DNA of 64,000 nucleotides. It comes from GCA-2737725 sp033763995 (GTDB lineage: Bacteria > Pseudomonadota > Alphaproteobacteria > Rhodospirillales > Rhodospirillaceae). The stretch is taken from contig JANRJL010000032.1 in the NCBI GenBank assembly GCA_033763995.1, positions 124,001-188,000 of the forward strand. Direction: 5' to 3'. Shown piece after piece: positions 44,755 to 52,456 of the stretch; within the stretch, counting starts at the first letter, position 1; every line of letters starts with the position of its first letter. The translations under genes were made by a program, and so were the position numbers. The notes beneath the pieces were generated by a model. That model was not told where the DNA came from, did no database searches, and worked only from the letters and a program-made list of their open reading frames with translations.

Positions 44755-44822
44755 GCGGGGGATCAGCCGGCGGGGGGATGACGTGACAGCGCACACAGCA
44801 TAGGCGAGGTGCCAAGCGTTGG

Positions 44823-45299
44823 CTACGCGGCTGGCTTAGCTTTCAGCGCCGCGCGCACGGCGGTTTCGAGGCGGTCGAGAAAGCGCGAGCGGTCGTTCTT
44901 GTTGAAGGGCGCGGGGCCGCCGGTGATCATGCCGCTATCACGCAGATGGGTATTCAAGTCGCGCATCGCCGCCGCCATGCCGATGGAGGATTGGTCGAGC
45001 GGCTCGCCGTTGGGGCGCAGCACGGTGGCACCCTTGGCCACCACCCGCGCCGCCAGGGGAATGTCCGCCGTGATGACGATGTCGTGGGCCAAAACGTTCT
45101 CGGCGATCCAATCGTCGGCGGCATCGAGCTTATGCGTGCCCACCACGACACGGCGAATCAGGGGGTCGTCGGGCCCGCGCATCCATTGATTGCTGACGAG
45201 GTGGGTGACCAGCTTGTGCCGCGCGGCGACACGGGCCACTTCGTCCTTCACCGGGCAGGCGTCGGCATCGACGAAGATTTCAACGCCGCGCTCGGCCAT
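44823..45299 (-). CDS. DUF188 (YaiI/YqxD) family protein
   Basis: A 158-residue protein; EIFVDADACPVKDEV at the start, HDIVITADIPLAARVV and the C-terminal FNKNDRSRFLDRLE match this PIN-like family. Its acidic residues suggest a nuclease-like metal site, but its function is not established. Its ATG follows the TAA of the upstream gene directly, so the genes are co-translated. Confidence 0.92.
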   Translation of the reverse strand: MAERGVEIFVDADACPVKDEVARVAARHKLVTHLVSNQWMRGPDDPLIRRVVVGTHKLDAADDWIAENVLAHDIVITADIPLAARVVAKGATVLRPNGEPLDQSSIGMAAAMRDLNTHLRDSGMITGGPAPFNKNDRSRFLDRLETAVRAALKAKPAA

Positions 45300-45728
45300 T
45301 TATGATTTGGCCTTGCGCTTCGGCTTCGCCTTGGCCGCGCGGGCCGGGGGCTGGTCGAAGGTCTGTTGCAGGGTCTTGGGCGCCTGGATGCGCCAAGCCC
45401 GGGCGATGCGGTCGGCCAAGTCCTTGGGCGCAATCTTGTCCGCCCAGGCCAGCACGGCGGCGTAGCCGGCGTGGTGGTCGGTGTCGAAATAAATGTCGGG
45501 CGCCATCTCGATCAGCAGGTCCTTCTCGGCCAACGGGCAGACGAACACGTACACGCCCGCCTGGCGCGCGCAGATCAGCCACTTGCCCGCGACCTTCAGC
45601 GTCGGCCGGTTGAACCACGGGCTTTCTTCGATGCCGGGCAGGCCCGTGGCCTTGGCCGCCGCGCGCATTTTTTTCAGGTCGGCGGGCGTCGCCGCCGCCT
45701 TGGGCAGAGAAGCGTTTTCAAGGCGCAT
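45300..45728 (-). CDS. MmcQ/YjbR family protein
   Basis: A 142-residue protein of the MmcQ/YjbR family (CyaY-like fold, function uncertain); the fit is EESPWFNRPTLKVAGKWLICARQAG and APDIYFDTDHHAGYAAVLAWAD. The last 20 residues are Lys-rich (AAKAKPKRKAKS), perhaps nucleic-acid binding. It lies between ydbH (3-base gap) and DUF188 (adjacent), in a ydbH-led operon. Confidence 0.85.
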   Translation of the reverse strand: MRLENASLPKAAATPADLKKMRAAAKATGLPGIEESPWFNRPTLKVAGKWLICARQAGVYVFVCPLAEKDLLIEMAPDIYFDTDHHAGYAAVLAWADKIAPKDLADRIARAWRIQAPKTLQQTFDQPPARAAKAKPKRKAKS

Positions 45729-45731
45729 GTT

Positions 45732-48533
45732 TCAGTTTTCCGCCGCGCTGCCCAGCCCCTGTTGCTCCAGGCGCTGTTTGATGTCGTCGGGGATGCGATA
45801 ACCCGAGAGCCCCTCGCGCACTAAACGATTAAGCGGCCCGTCCAGGGTCAGGTTGAACTCGATGGGGTAGCCGCCGTAGAGGCCGGGGTTGCGGCCCTTG
45901 AGTTGCAAGCTCACGCCGATGTCCTTGGTCACGTTGCCGTTCAGCCGGGCGGTGATCTCTTCATATTTAAAGTCCGCCAGCGCCTGCAACAGAATGGTCC
46001 CGCCGCCCTGGGCCAGGGCGGCCGGTGGGGTGGGCGGGGCATAGGTGATGTTGCCGTCACGGCCCACGAGGCGCGCCTCGGATATAAATAGCCCGCTATT
46101 ATTCACCGTGAAGGGGATGCGGCCGTTCAAGGTTCCCGTGGCGCTGAGGCCTTCTGTCGGGAAGGTGGCGACAAGCGCGCCCACGTCGACGTTGGCGACA
46201 TCCAAGGCAAAAGCGCCGTCGCGCCCGTCGATGGGCACCACCATGTCGCGCCCCGCGATGCGCCCGCGCGCGAGTTTCATGATGGCGTTGCTGATGACGG
46301 CGGTGCCGTCGCCGGGCAGGGCGAGCGTGAGGTCGCCCTCGGTGATGGGCAAGCCCGCGACCATGCGCGCGAAGGCGAGGCGTTGCGGTTCGGCCGCACG
46401 CGGCGGCCAAATTTGATCGAGCGCGATGACGCCGTTCAGCCCTTGCATCGTCAGCGCATCGGCGGTGAAGCCGAAGTCGCCGAAAACGAGCTTGGCCGTT
46501 CCGCCGATGGTCTCGCCCCCAGCGGCCGTGACGTCCGGCGACAGATCGGCCTCCAGACCGAAGGTGCCGCTGGTTCGCGACAGGGCCATGACGGGGCCAA
46601 AGGCGTCCATGAAGGTGGTCTGGTCCGACCAATCCCGCGCGGGGATTTTCACGTCGGCCGCCCACGGCGCGCCGGGCCGGGCGGCATAGGAAAAGGTGCC
46701 GATTTCCGTGTCGGAGCCGACAAGAAATTGTCCTTCCAGATCAACGCCCTGGGAATCGAGACTCAGGTTTGAATTCAACACCGCCCCAAGCCGGTCGAGG
46801 CTGCGCGGGCGGGCTGGATTGCGCGGTTCCTTGAGGCGCGCCGAAATCGGGCCAGCGAGCCGCGCGCCGTCAAAGCCCAGGTCGGCGGTAAGCGCCGTCA
46901 GACCCACCGTGGGATGGGCGAGCGCGCCGTCGCGTAATTTAAGCGTCAGTTCACCATGGGAGGTTTCTTCGCGTTGGCTCAGGTAGCCGCCCAGCATGAT
47001 GGCCGGCAGGTCGAGCGCGGCCACGGCAATCGCGTCGGCGGGGCCGGACGGATCGCCCAACTTCAGCGACGGCACCTTGGCGCCGAGCGTCACGTCGGCG
47101 GTCAGTGTCGTGCTGCCGTCGCCGCCGAACACGATGTTGACCTGGCGCGGGCCGCCGGGTTGGTCCGACAGCGCCACGCGGCTTTTTCCCGCCGCCATGG
47201 TGGTGGGGTTCAGGGCCGCGTCGGCGGCTTCGACGAAGGCCTCGCTGAGATCGAAAGACAGCGACAAGCCGTCGAGCCGCACGCCCGACTTGATGGCCCC
47301 GGTCAGCGCGCCGATGGACCGGCCTTCGCCGGGCGCCAAGTCCTGGCCGTTGATGCTGGCCGCGACCTTGCCCTCGGCCACGGCGATGGGGCCCTTGAAG
47401 TCGGCCAGCGCAAGCTCGGCATCCATCGCGCCGCCCAGCAGCTTCAGCCCGCGCGCGGAAACACCGATGCGCTCGAACACAAAATCTTGCGGAATCGCGC
47501 CGCCGAGGGGCGCGTCGGACCAGCCCTTGACGGTGGCTTGAAGCTGCGTCCTGCCGTTCTCCAGGCTCGCCAGCAGGTCGAGGGCGGCGGCGGGCATCGG
47601 CTTGGTGCGATCCAAAGTAAAAGTAAATAGTCGGCTATTTGTTCCCGCCAATGTCAGCTTCACCGGTTCCTTGGCATCGATGAACTGCGCCACGGGCCCG
47701 GCAACGTTTTCCGGCCGGAAGCTGAGTTCCAGTCGCGCGTTCTCGCTGCGCGCACCCTGCGGATCGAAGATCACACGCAGGGCGCCATCGCCCGACACGT
47801 CTTTGGCCAGGCCCGGCAGCGTGAGACCTTGGATGTTGTAATCGAAACTAGCCGTGCCTGTGGCGGGCGCGTCTTGGGGCTGCTCTGCATCGACACTCAC
47901 ATTCATGACGGCCGCGCCACTGGAGGCAAGCGATGCGGCGATGGTGCGGGCACCTTCCACCTGCGTGATCTCGGCTTTGAGGTCCGTGGCGATTTCGCTG
48001 CCCGGCAGCGCGATCACCAGCCGCGAATTGCCGACGCTGATGCGGCCCACCGCCACGGCTGGCGGTTCGTCCGGCGGTGCCGTGGGCTCGTCCGGAGTTT
48101 CGGTGCCGGCCTCGGGCGGCGCGGGCCGCGGCCACAGGGGCAGGGCGCCCAGCTTCACGGTGCCGTCTGGGCCCCAAGTCACGCGCGCGTTCAGCCCGTC
48201 GATCACGGCGCTGTCGATGCGCCGCTCGGCCAAGCCGCGCCAGGTGTAGTCCACATCCAAGGCCGCGAGCGTCACGGCCCGGTCCAGCAGGCTGACATCG
48301 CGCACGGCCAGCCCGCTCAAGTCCAGGCGCGAGATGTTCAGCGTGACGGGGCCCAACCCCCGCTCATTCAGGGCGCGGCTGACGAAAAAACCCGCCACGG
48401 GCGCGGCGAAGATCCACGCCAGTCCCAGCACCACGCCCAGGACGACGACGATCCAAAGCCCCACGCGCGCCAAGACGCCGAGCAGGCTGCGGCGGCGGCG
48501 TTGCATGTAACGGCTGGGGGGATAACGCATCAT
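45732..48533 (-). CDS. ydbH: YdbH family AsmA-like intermembrane bridge protein
   Basis: A 933-residue protein. One membrane helix near the N-terminus (VGLWIVVVLGVVLGLAWIFAAPVAGFF) is followed by a very long beta-rich periplasmic part, like the AsmA-like family (YhdP, TamB, YdbH). YdbH-domain landmarks are LDVDYTWRGLAERRIDSAVIDGL, SGTFGLEADLSP, and near the end ISEARLVGRDGNITY and PIEFNLTLDGPLNRLVREGLSGYRIPDDI. In E. coli YdbH with lipoprotein YnbE forms a hydrophobic groove carrying phospholipids to the outer membrane. Its partners ynbE-ydbL are 13 kb away (31.8-32.4 kb). It heads an operon with the MmcQ/YjbR and DUF188 genes. Confidence 0.9.
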   Translation of the reverse strand: MMRYPPSRYMQRRRRSLLGVLARVGLWIVVVLGVVLGLAWIFAAPVAGFFVSRALNERGLGPVTLNISRLDLSGLAVRDVSLLDRAVTLAALDVDYTWRGLAERRIDSAVIDGLNARVTWGPDGTVKLGALPLWPRPAPPEAGTETPDEPTAPPDEPPAVAVGRISVGNSRLVIALPGSEIATDLKAEITQVEGARTIAASLASSGAAVMNVSVDAEQPQDAPATGTASFDYNIQGLTLPGLAKDVSGDGALRVIFDPQGARSENARLELSFRPENVAGPVAQFIDAKEPVKLTLAGTNSRLFTFTLDRTKPMPAAALDLLASLENGRTQLQATVKGWSDAPLGGAIPQDFVFERIGVSARGLKLLGGAMDAELALADFKGPIAVAEGKVAASINGQDLAPGEGRSIGALTGAIKSGVRLDGLSLSFDLSEAFVEAADAALNPTTMAAGKSRVALSDQPGGPRQVNIVFGGDGSTTLTADVTLGAKVPSLKLGDPSGPADAIAVAALDLPAIMLGGYLSQREETSHGELTLKLRDGALAHPTVGLTALTADLGFDGARLAGPISARLKEPRNPARPRSLDRLGAVLNSNLSLDSQGVDLEGQFLVGSDTEIGTFSYAARPGAPWAADVKIPARDWSDQTTFMDAFGPVMALSRTSGTFGLEADLSPDVTAAGGETIGGTAKLVFGDFGFTADALTMQGLNGVIALDQIWPPRAAEPQRLAFARMVAGLPITEGDLTLALPGDGTAVISNAIMKLARGRIAGRDMVVPIDGRDGAFALDVANVDVGALVATFPTEGLSATGTLNGRIPFTVNNSGLFISEARLVGRDGNITYAPPTPPAALAQGGGTILLQALADFKYEEITARLNGNVTKDIGVSLQLKGRNPGLYGGYPIEFNLTLDGPLNRLVREGLSGYRIPDDIKQRLEQQGLGSAAEN

Positions 48534-48794
48534 CGGAGAGTCGTCGGAAGGGCTTAGAGGTGTGGCTTCAACGCTTTGGAAACTTCATGTGGCTATGACA
48601 AGATCGGGTCGCCTGCTTGGGGCGTCGGCTTGGGTTGCCCGCTTGGCACGTTGGCCTCGTTTACAAGCGGTGCGGCCCGCGCGACGGGGCATAAAGCGCC
48701 CGGCCCACCGGGTCCACATACCAATGGTCGAGACACTAATGCGTCAACGGTCAAAATGGTTGCGGCTCAAAACCGCGCCGGAGCGGGCTTAACC

Positions 48795-49415
48795 ATGCCC
48801 CCGCCGGCGGTGGCGTCGGGCTTCGAGGTGGCGTTCTGGTTCCTGGAACGGGCGCTCGGCGACGGCGAGCATTTGCAGCCGCAAAAGCTGCAGCGCCTGA
48901 TGTTCCTGGCCCAGGCCTATTTCGCGGTGGCGCACCATGGCCTGAAACTCATGCCCGCGACCTTCGTGGCCGCCGAGGAAGGCCCCATCGAGCCCACGCT
49001 GTTCCGGGCCTTCGAGCGCGGCAAGCCGGCGGTGGACCTGCGGCCCGTCGAGGAGGCGCCCGCGCACCTGCTCGATTCCGTGTGGCGGCAGTTCGGGTCC
49101 TTGTCCACCGACAAGCTCAACAAACTCGTCAAGCGCCATCCGCCCTACATCGACGCCTACGAGGAAGCCCCCGGCAGCGAGATTCCGCTGGCCGCCATGG
49201 CGGCTTTCTATGGCGACCAGGGCCTGGTGCGGCGCAAGACCGCCGAGCCCTCGCCGGCCGAACTGCGCGCCCGGCGCGGCAAGGACAGTTTCGATACACC
49301 CTTCGGCGACGACGCGCCCACGTCGGTCGACAAGGTGCTCAGGCCCAAGGTGCTGCGCAACCACGACGGCAAACCCGTCAGCGTCAAACGCTGGTCACCC
49401 GCGAAACGGGTGTGA
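48795..49415 (+). CDS. Panacea-domain (DUF4065, SocA-like) protein
   Basis: A 206-residue protein. LQPQKLQRLMFLAQAYFAVAHHG...FVAAEEGPIEPTLFRAFERG is the conserved core of Panacea domains (K-L-x-x-L-x-x-x-A-Q-A...GP-x-x-P-x-L-x-x-A). The VWRQFGSLSTDKLNKLVKRHPPYIDAY region follows as expected. Panacea proteins are antitoxins for diverse toxins and include SocA, the ClpXP adaptor for SocB in Caulobacter. About 70 extra C-terminal residues are basic. It lies 49 bases upstream of the toxin-antitoxin pair, which has its own promoter. Confidence 0.85.
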   Translation: MPPPAVASGFEVAFWFLERALGDGEHLQPQKLQRLMFLAQAYFAVAHHGLKLMPATFVAAEEGPIEPTLFRAFERGKPAVDLRPVEEAPAHLLDSVWRQFGSLSTDKLNKLVKRHPPYIDAYEEAPGSEIPLAAMAAFYGDQGLVRRKTAEPSPAELRARRGKDSFDTPFGDDAPTSVDKVLRPKVLRNHDGKPVSVKRWSPAKRV

Positions 49416-49429
49416 GGGGATCATTTGCC

Positions 49430-49459
49430 TTGCTGAATTTATATACATAGGTATATAAT
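49430..49459 (+). promoter_or_regulatory. Toxin-antitoxin promoter overlapped by a perfect palindrome
   Basis: TTGCTG (49430-49435), an 18-base spacer and TATAAT (49454-49459). The palindrome TATATACATAGGTATATA (49440-49457; 7-bp arms, 4-base centre) covers spacer and -10, as expected of an antitoxin autoregulatory operator. The -10 ends only 5 bases before the toxin ATG, so the mRNA should be leaderless or almost so. Confidence 0.75.
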
Positions 49460-49464
49460 TCGCC

Positions 49465-49833
49465 ATGTCGGTTGTTCGCCAACCTTTGTGGCTGTCGGCG
49501 GCGCGCAAGCGCTTTCAGAAGGAATTTCCGGCTGAGGCGCAAACCGAAGTGCTCGATACGTTGGCTTACCTCGCCGCAGGGCTTTGGCCCGCCGACGGCA
49601 AGGTGCGCTGGATGACGGAGATCGGCCCGCAAGCCATTCAGGTGACGACGAAGGGCGATAAGGCGACGTTTCGGACAGTTGCGATCCTCAAGGCACCCGA
49701 TGGTAATCTCTATGTGATCGCGGCCTTCAAGAAGAAATCGAAATCTGGCATCGCAACGCCGAAAGAGGAACTGGACGTGATCAGGCTTCGCTACGCCGAA
49801 CTCATGCGTGAATTGAAGAAAGCTGCCCCATGA
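49465..49833 (+). CDS. Phage-derived Gp49-like / HigB-type toxin (RelE superfamily)
   Basis: A 122-residue protein. PDGNLYVIAAFKKKSKSGIATPKEELDVIRLRYAEL is the DUF891 signature (YVxxAFxKKSxxxxTPxxE), preceded by RWMTEIGPQAIQV. These are RelE/HigB-fold mRNA interferases that cut mRNA on the ribosome. No Shine-Dalgarno is visible before the ATG, which fits the near-leaderless promoter. Its last codons overlap the antitoxin start as ATGA. Confidence 0.85.
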   Translation: MSVVRQPLWLSAARKRFQKEFPAEAQTEVLDTLAYLAAGLWPADGKVRWMTEIGPQAIQVTTKGDKATFRTVAILKAPDGNLYVIAAFKKKSKSGIATPKEELDVIRLRYAELMRELKKAAP

Positions 49834-50222
49834 CCGCAATGACCGCCAAGGCCCGAAAGATCGGCACGCTGGAACTCGATGTTCCCTCCGGCAATGCCTA
49901 CGCCGACATGGGCTTGCCCGACGCATCGTTGCTGCAAGCCCGCGGCCGGTTGGCGGTGCGGTTGGCCCAGGAGATCGCGCAACGCGGATTGACGCAAATG
50001 CAGGCGGCGCGCGCGCTCGGCATCGCCCAGCCCCGGGTCAGCGAAATCCTCAACGCGCGTCTGAAAAAAGTCTCCATCGAGGCCTTGATGCTCTATCTCA
50101 ACAAGCTGGGCGTCGATGTCCGCATCGAGCCTCAACCCCTGGCCCGCCGAGCGCGCCCATCGCCGCGCGGCCCGAAGCCCGGCCACACCCGCGTCTCCGT
50201 GCCCTCGCGTCGGGCGGCATAG
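49830..50222 (+). CDS. XRE-type antitoxin of the Gp49-like toxin
   Basis: A 130-residue protein with a central HTH (RGLTQMQAARALGIAQPRVSEILNARLKKVSIEALMLYLNKLGVDV) typical of antitoxins encoded after Gp49-like toxins. The N-terminal tail would wrap the toxin, and the basic Arg/Pro C-terminal tail is extra. It is translationally coupled to the toxin. It probably binds the palindrome at 49440-49457 to repress the pair. Confidence 0.85.
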   Translation: MTAMTAKARKIGTLELDVPSGNAYADMGLPDASLLQARGRLAVRLAQEIAQRGLTQMQAARALGIAQPRVSEILNARLKKVSIEALMLYLNKLGVDVRIEPQPLARRARPSPRGPKPGHTRVSVPSRRAA

Positions 50223-50224
50223 GG

Positions 50225-50533
50225 ATGAGGCCCGTCATGTTCCGTATGAAAAGTCCCAGCCACCCCGGCGCCTTCATCAAGTCCGAAATCATCGCGCCCT
50301 TGGACCTCACGATCACCACGGCGGCGCAGGCCCTGGGCGTGACGCGCCCGGCGCTGTCGGCCGTGCTCAATGGCCGGGCGGGGCTCTCGCCGCAAATGGC
50401 GCTGCGCGTGGAAAAAGCCTTCGGCCCCAGCATGGACACGCTGCTGCGCATGCAGACGTCCTTCGACATCGCGCGAGCACGCCGGATGGAAAGCAAGATC
50501 AAGGTGCGGCCGTTTTCACGCAAGGCGGCGTGA
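50225..50533 (+). CDS. higA: HigA-family antitoxin without an adjacent HigB
   Basis: A 102-residue protein. HPGAFIKSEIIAPLDLTITTAAQALGVTRPALSAVLNGRAGLSPQMALRVEKAFG...LLRMQTSFDIARAR is the canonical HigA/VapI pattern. HigA is normally encoded directly after a short HigB toxin; here it follows the Gp49-XRE pair after two bases and no second toxin is present. The start may be 50225 or 50237, the latter with GATGAGG in good position. It may be a second regulator of the module. Confidence 0.82.
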   Translation: MRPVMFRMKSPSHPGAFIKSEIIAPLDLTITTAAQALGVTRPALSAVLNGRAGLSPQMALRVEKAFGPSMDTLLRMQTSFDIARARRMESKIKVRPFSRKAA

Positions 50534-50556
50534 GCGTTTCCAATTGGGCCGGACCG

Positions 50557-50934
50557 CTAGTTCTCCGCGATTTTTTCGATCGCCGCCGCGATGTCTGGCG
50601 TCAATGTCTCCGTTGATGCGTGATACTCTTTCAGCATGTCGCTCAATGCGCCTCTAACCAGAGCCGGGCCGTCCGAGCCTTCCAGTTTGGCACGAACCTT
50701 GAAGTCGCCGTACGACGTGATCTCCTCGGCGAACTTGGGTTGCGCGCCGCGATTGTCGCGAACCGGGTCGTAATACGACGGATGCAGCGTATATTGGACG
50801 AGCGACACCGCCTTGGGGACATTATCCACAAACAGTTCGATGCTGTAGTGGTCGTGCTCGCCGGAGTGAACAATCTTGGGCTTGCCCGAGGCATTCAATA
50901 TCAATTTCGCTTTCAAGACCGGTTCGTCGGGCAT
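50557..50934 (-). CDS. pYEATS domain protein
   Basis: A 125-residue protein that is essentially one prokaryotic YEATS domain: HYSIELFVDN (29-38), VQYTLHPSYYDPVRDNRGAQPKFAEEI (47-72) and SYGDFKVRAKLEGSDG (74-89). The family core is LFVDG...V-x-Y-x-LHP-x-F...F-x-W-G-x-F. pYEATS domains occur in predicted conflict systems with membrane or TIR partners. Its Shine-Dalgarno AAGGAA lies in the end of the upstream two-TM gene, 5 bases away, so the two are co-translated. Confidence 0.85.
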   Translation of the reverse strand: MPDEPVLKAKLILNASGKPKIVHSGEHDHYSIELFVDNVPKAVSLVQYTLHPSYYDPVRDNRGAQPKFAEEITSYGDFKVRAKLEGSDGPALVRGALSDMLKEYHASTETLTPDIAAAIEKIAEN

Positions 50935-50939
50935 TTTTC

Positions 50940-51575
50940 CTATTCCTTCGGCCCGGATTGAACGACCGGCGCCGGCGTCCAGTTGGCGCCGTATTCTGAC
51001 TTCAGGTCTTGGATAATCGTCTCGATGTCCTGTTTGATCTGCCGTTCGATCTTGGCGTCGTAGGACGGATAGGCATCATCAGCTTTCGCACCGGAACGCG
51101 CGGGCTCGATGATCGTCTTAATAATGTCGATCAGCGACTTAAGTTGCGCCGTTTCGTCGGAGTTGTCAGCCAACGCATCGCGGACCTTGTCGTAGGCTTT
51201 GTCGATGCTTCGGTGATAGCTTTCCGCCAAGGCGGATCTCTTGTCGACGCTCTCATGGTCGACATAGGCTTTAAAGAGAACCCAGCCGATTAAGATGAGC
51301 AGGATCGCGAAGTTGAGCGGATTGTTGAAGTCCAACGTCGACCCACCCGCGCCAACGGATGCCGTGGCAGCAGGGACTCCGGCATCGGAAAACCTCTGGA
51401 AGAAACTGACCGCCGCTGGGGACAGTCCGATCGACGGGATGACTGCGAGCAAGTAATTGACGTACTTATGCGCGCGGTGAATGCGATGGATGCGCCACGT
51501 GCGGACGAATTTCGCGCGCGCGACCTCGGGGGCGACAGAGGTCCGGATTTTGCGTTCGACCCAGGACGCCGACAT
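50940..51575 (-). CDS. Two-TM protein, possible SLATT-like effector
   Basis: A 211-residue protein with a strong AAGGGAG before the ATG. An N-terminal basic/aromatic helix (KFVRTWRIHRIHRAHKY) leads into TM1 (about 38-58). After a Gly/Ser-rich loop comes TM2 (about 87-105), then a long helical C-terminal part (SYHRSIDKAYDKVRDAL...IIKTIIEP...KQDIETIIQDLK). This two-TM-plus-helices plan is like SLATT-type pore-forming effectors, but I cannot confirm the family. It heads the operon with the pYEATS gene. Confidence 0.7.
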   Translation of the reverse strand: MSASWVERKIRTSVAPEVARAKFVRTWRIHRIHRAHKYVNYLLAVIPSIGLSPAAVSFFQRFSDAGVPAATASVGAGGSTLDFNNPLNFAILLILIGWVLFKAYVDHESVDKRSALAESYHRSIDKAYDKVRDALADNSDETAQLKSLIDIIKTIIEPARSGAKADDAYPSYDAKIERQIKQDIETIIQDLKSEYGANWTPAPVVQSGPKE

Positions 51576-51651
51576 CGATAACTCCCTTGATCAGAACCAG
51601 CGTGTTGCCCTGCTCGTTGCCAGAAGTTTCCAAGGTTTGCCGGGGGTTGCC

Positions 51652-51671
51652 ACCTGTCACAACTGACAGGT
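51652..51671. promoter_or_regulatory. Operator-like palindrome upstream of the pYEATS operon
   Basis: ACCTGTCACAACTGACAGGT: perfect 8-bp arms around CAAC, 77 bases before the two-TM start codon. Size and symmetry fit a dimeric HTH regulator site; the HTH proteins encoded 1.5 kb away are candidates, which is inference. Confidence 0.55.
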
Positions 51672-52055
51672 TAGTGCGAAAACTCTGGTCCAGCAGGTCG
51701 CGCTTCTTCGAACACCATCGTCGTCAGTCCCTTCCGCACGTGGGTAGGTTTAGCCGATCTGGGCCCTCTTTGCCTTCGCGCATGGCTGCATAAAGGTTTT
51801 TCCTGACTGGCTCGCAGTCACGCTTTCGTCCCATACCGTTTCATCGCTGATGCGTTTGTGCTAACCTTGCACCCATGACCACGGCGCGTGACATGCGCCG
51901 TCGGGTCCGGCCGAACGCCCTTGCGGCCCGGCGGTCGAAAGATGTCCCTCTGGCACCGTGGCCTCGCTCGACCTCGACATCACAATCCCCACAAGTCCCG
52001 CAATCCACGAAGAGAAAAATTTTCCAAATCCTCAGCCATTCGCGCCATGAGTCCG

Positions 52056-52089
52056 CCTGTTATTTTGGAATCCTCCCTGAAATAACAGG
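52056..52089. repeat. Small hairpin CCTGTTATTT/AAATAACAGG
   Basis: Perfect 10-bp arms, 52056-52065 and 52080-52089. It resembles the CCTGTTCTT/AAGAACAGG hairpin at 33068-33102, probably a decayed copy of one intergenic element. Confidence 0.5.
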
Positions 52090-52336
52090 TGGAACAGGCA
52101 ACCGTTACGCGCAAATCGGTGCCATTTTCGAGGCCTCGCGCGAAAATTTTGCGCGGCAGGGTGCCGTCCCAAAGGCCCTTGGCAACGGCCGACGCAGACG
52201 CCACACGCAAAGCCGTGGGCTCGGCGCTGGCAGCCCATTTTTCACCGATTTCTTAATCTTTTCCGGGCAGCGTGGCCCCATGGCGGCATGCGCCCGGCCC
52301 GGGTTTTCCGGCCGCGCGCGAAGAACCGCCGTTGCG

Positions 52337-52440
52337 CGAGCAAGCCGCGTTAAGTTGGAACCGGGCGGCTTGCTCTATCTAATTGTTGTCGCATCGCTAT
52401 TGCCGAAAACCGGCAGCCACTTTTCGGCGCGATGCTCTAA
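52337..52440. repeat. Dispersed two-hairpin repeat, family 2, copy 2
   Basis: Hairpin 1 is GAGCAAGCCGC/GCGGCTTGCTC. Hairpin 2 has outer arms GCATCGC/GCGATGC and inner arms GCCGAAAA (52402-52409)/TTTTCGGC (52421-52428). Compared with copy 1 at 32835-32940, several stem bases differ but pairing is kept. It ends 16 bases before the methyltransferase ATG. Confidence 0.83.
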
Positions 52441-52456
52441 GGGGACTGGATCGCCG

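Larger units (their letters stand above)
51576..52456. other. Gene-free region with an operator-like palindrome and two repeats
   Basis: 881 bases between the divergent two-TM gene and the methyltransferase gene. It contains the palindrome at 51652-51671, a hairpin at 52056-52089 and a family 2 repeat at 52337-52440. An open frame runs through it from 51875, but the sequence lacks coding character before 52457. Confidence 0.7.

Noticed and set aside
48795..50533. Prophage remnant
   Set aside because: Gp49-like and HTH genes occur in phages, but there is no integrase, structural or packaging gene and no att-like repeat.
51875..52456. Upstream extension of the methyltransferase-regulatory-domain protein
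   Set aside because: It runs through two palindromic repeats; the family starts at 52457 behind AAGGGGA.
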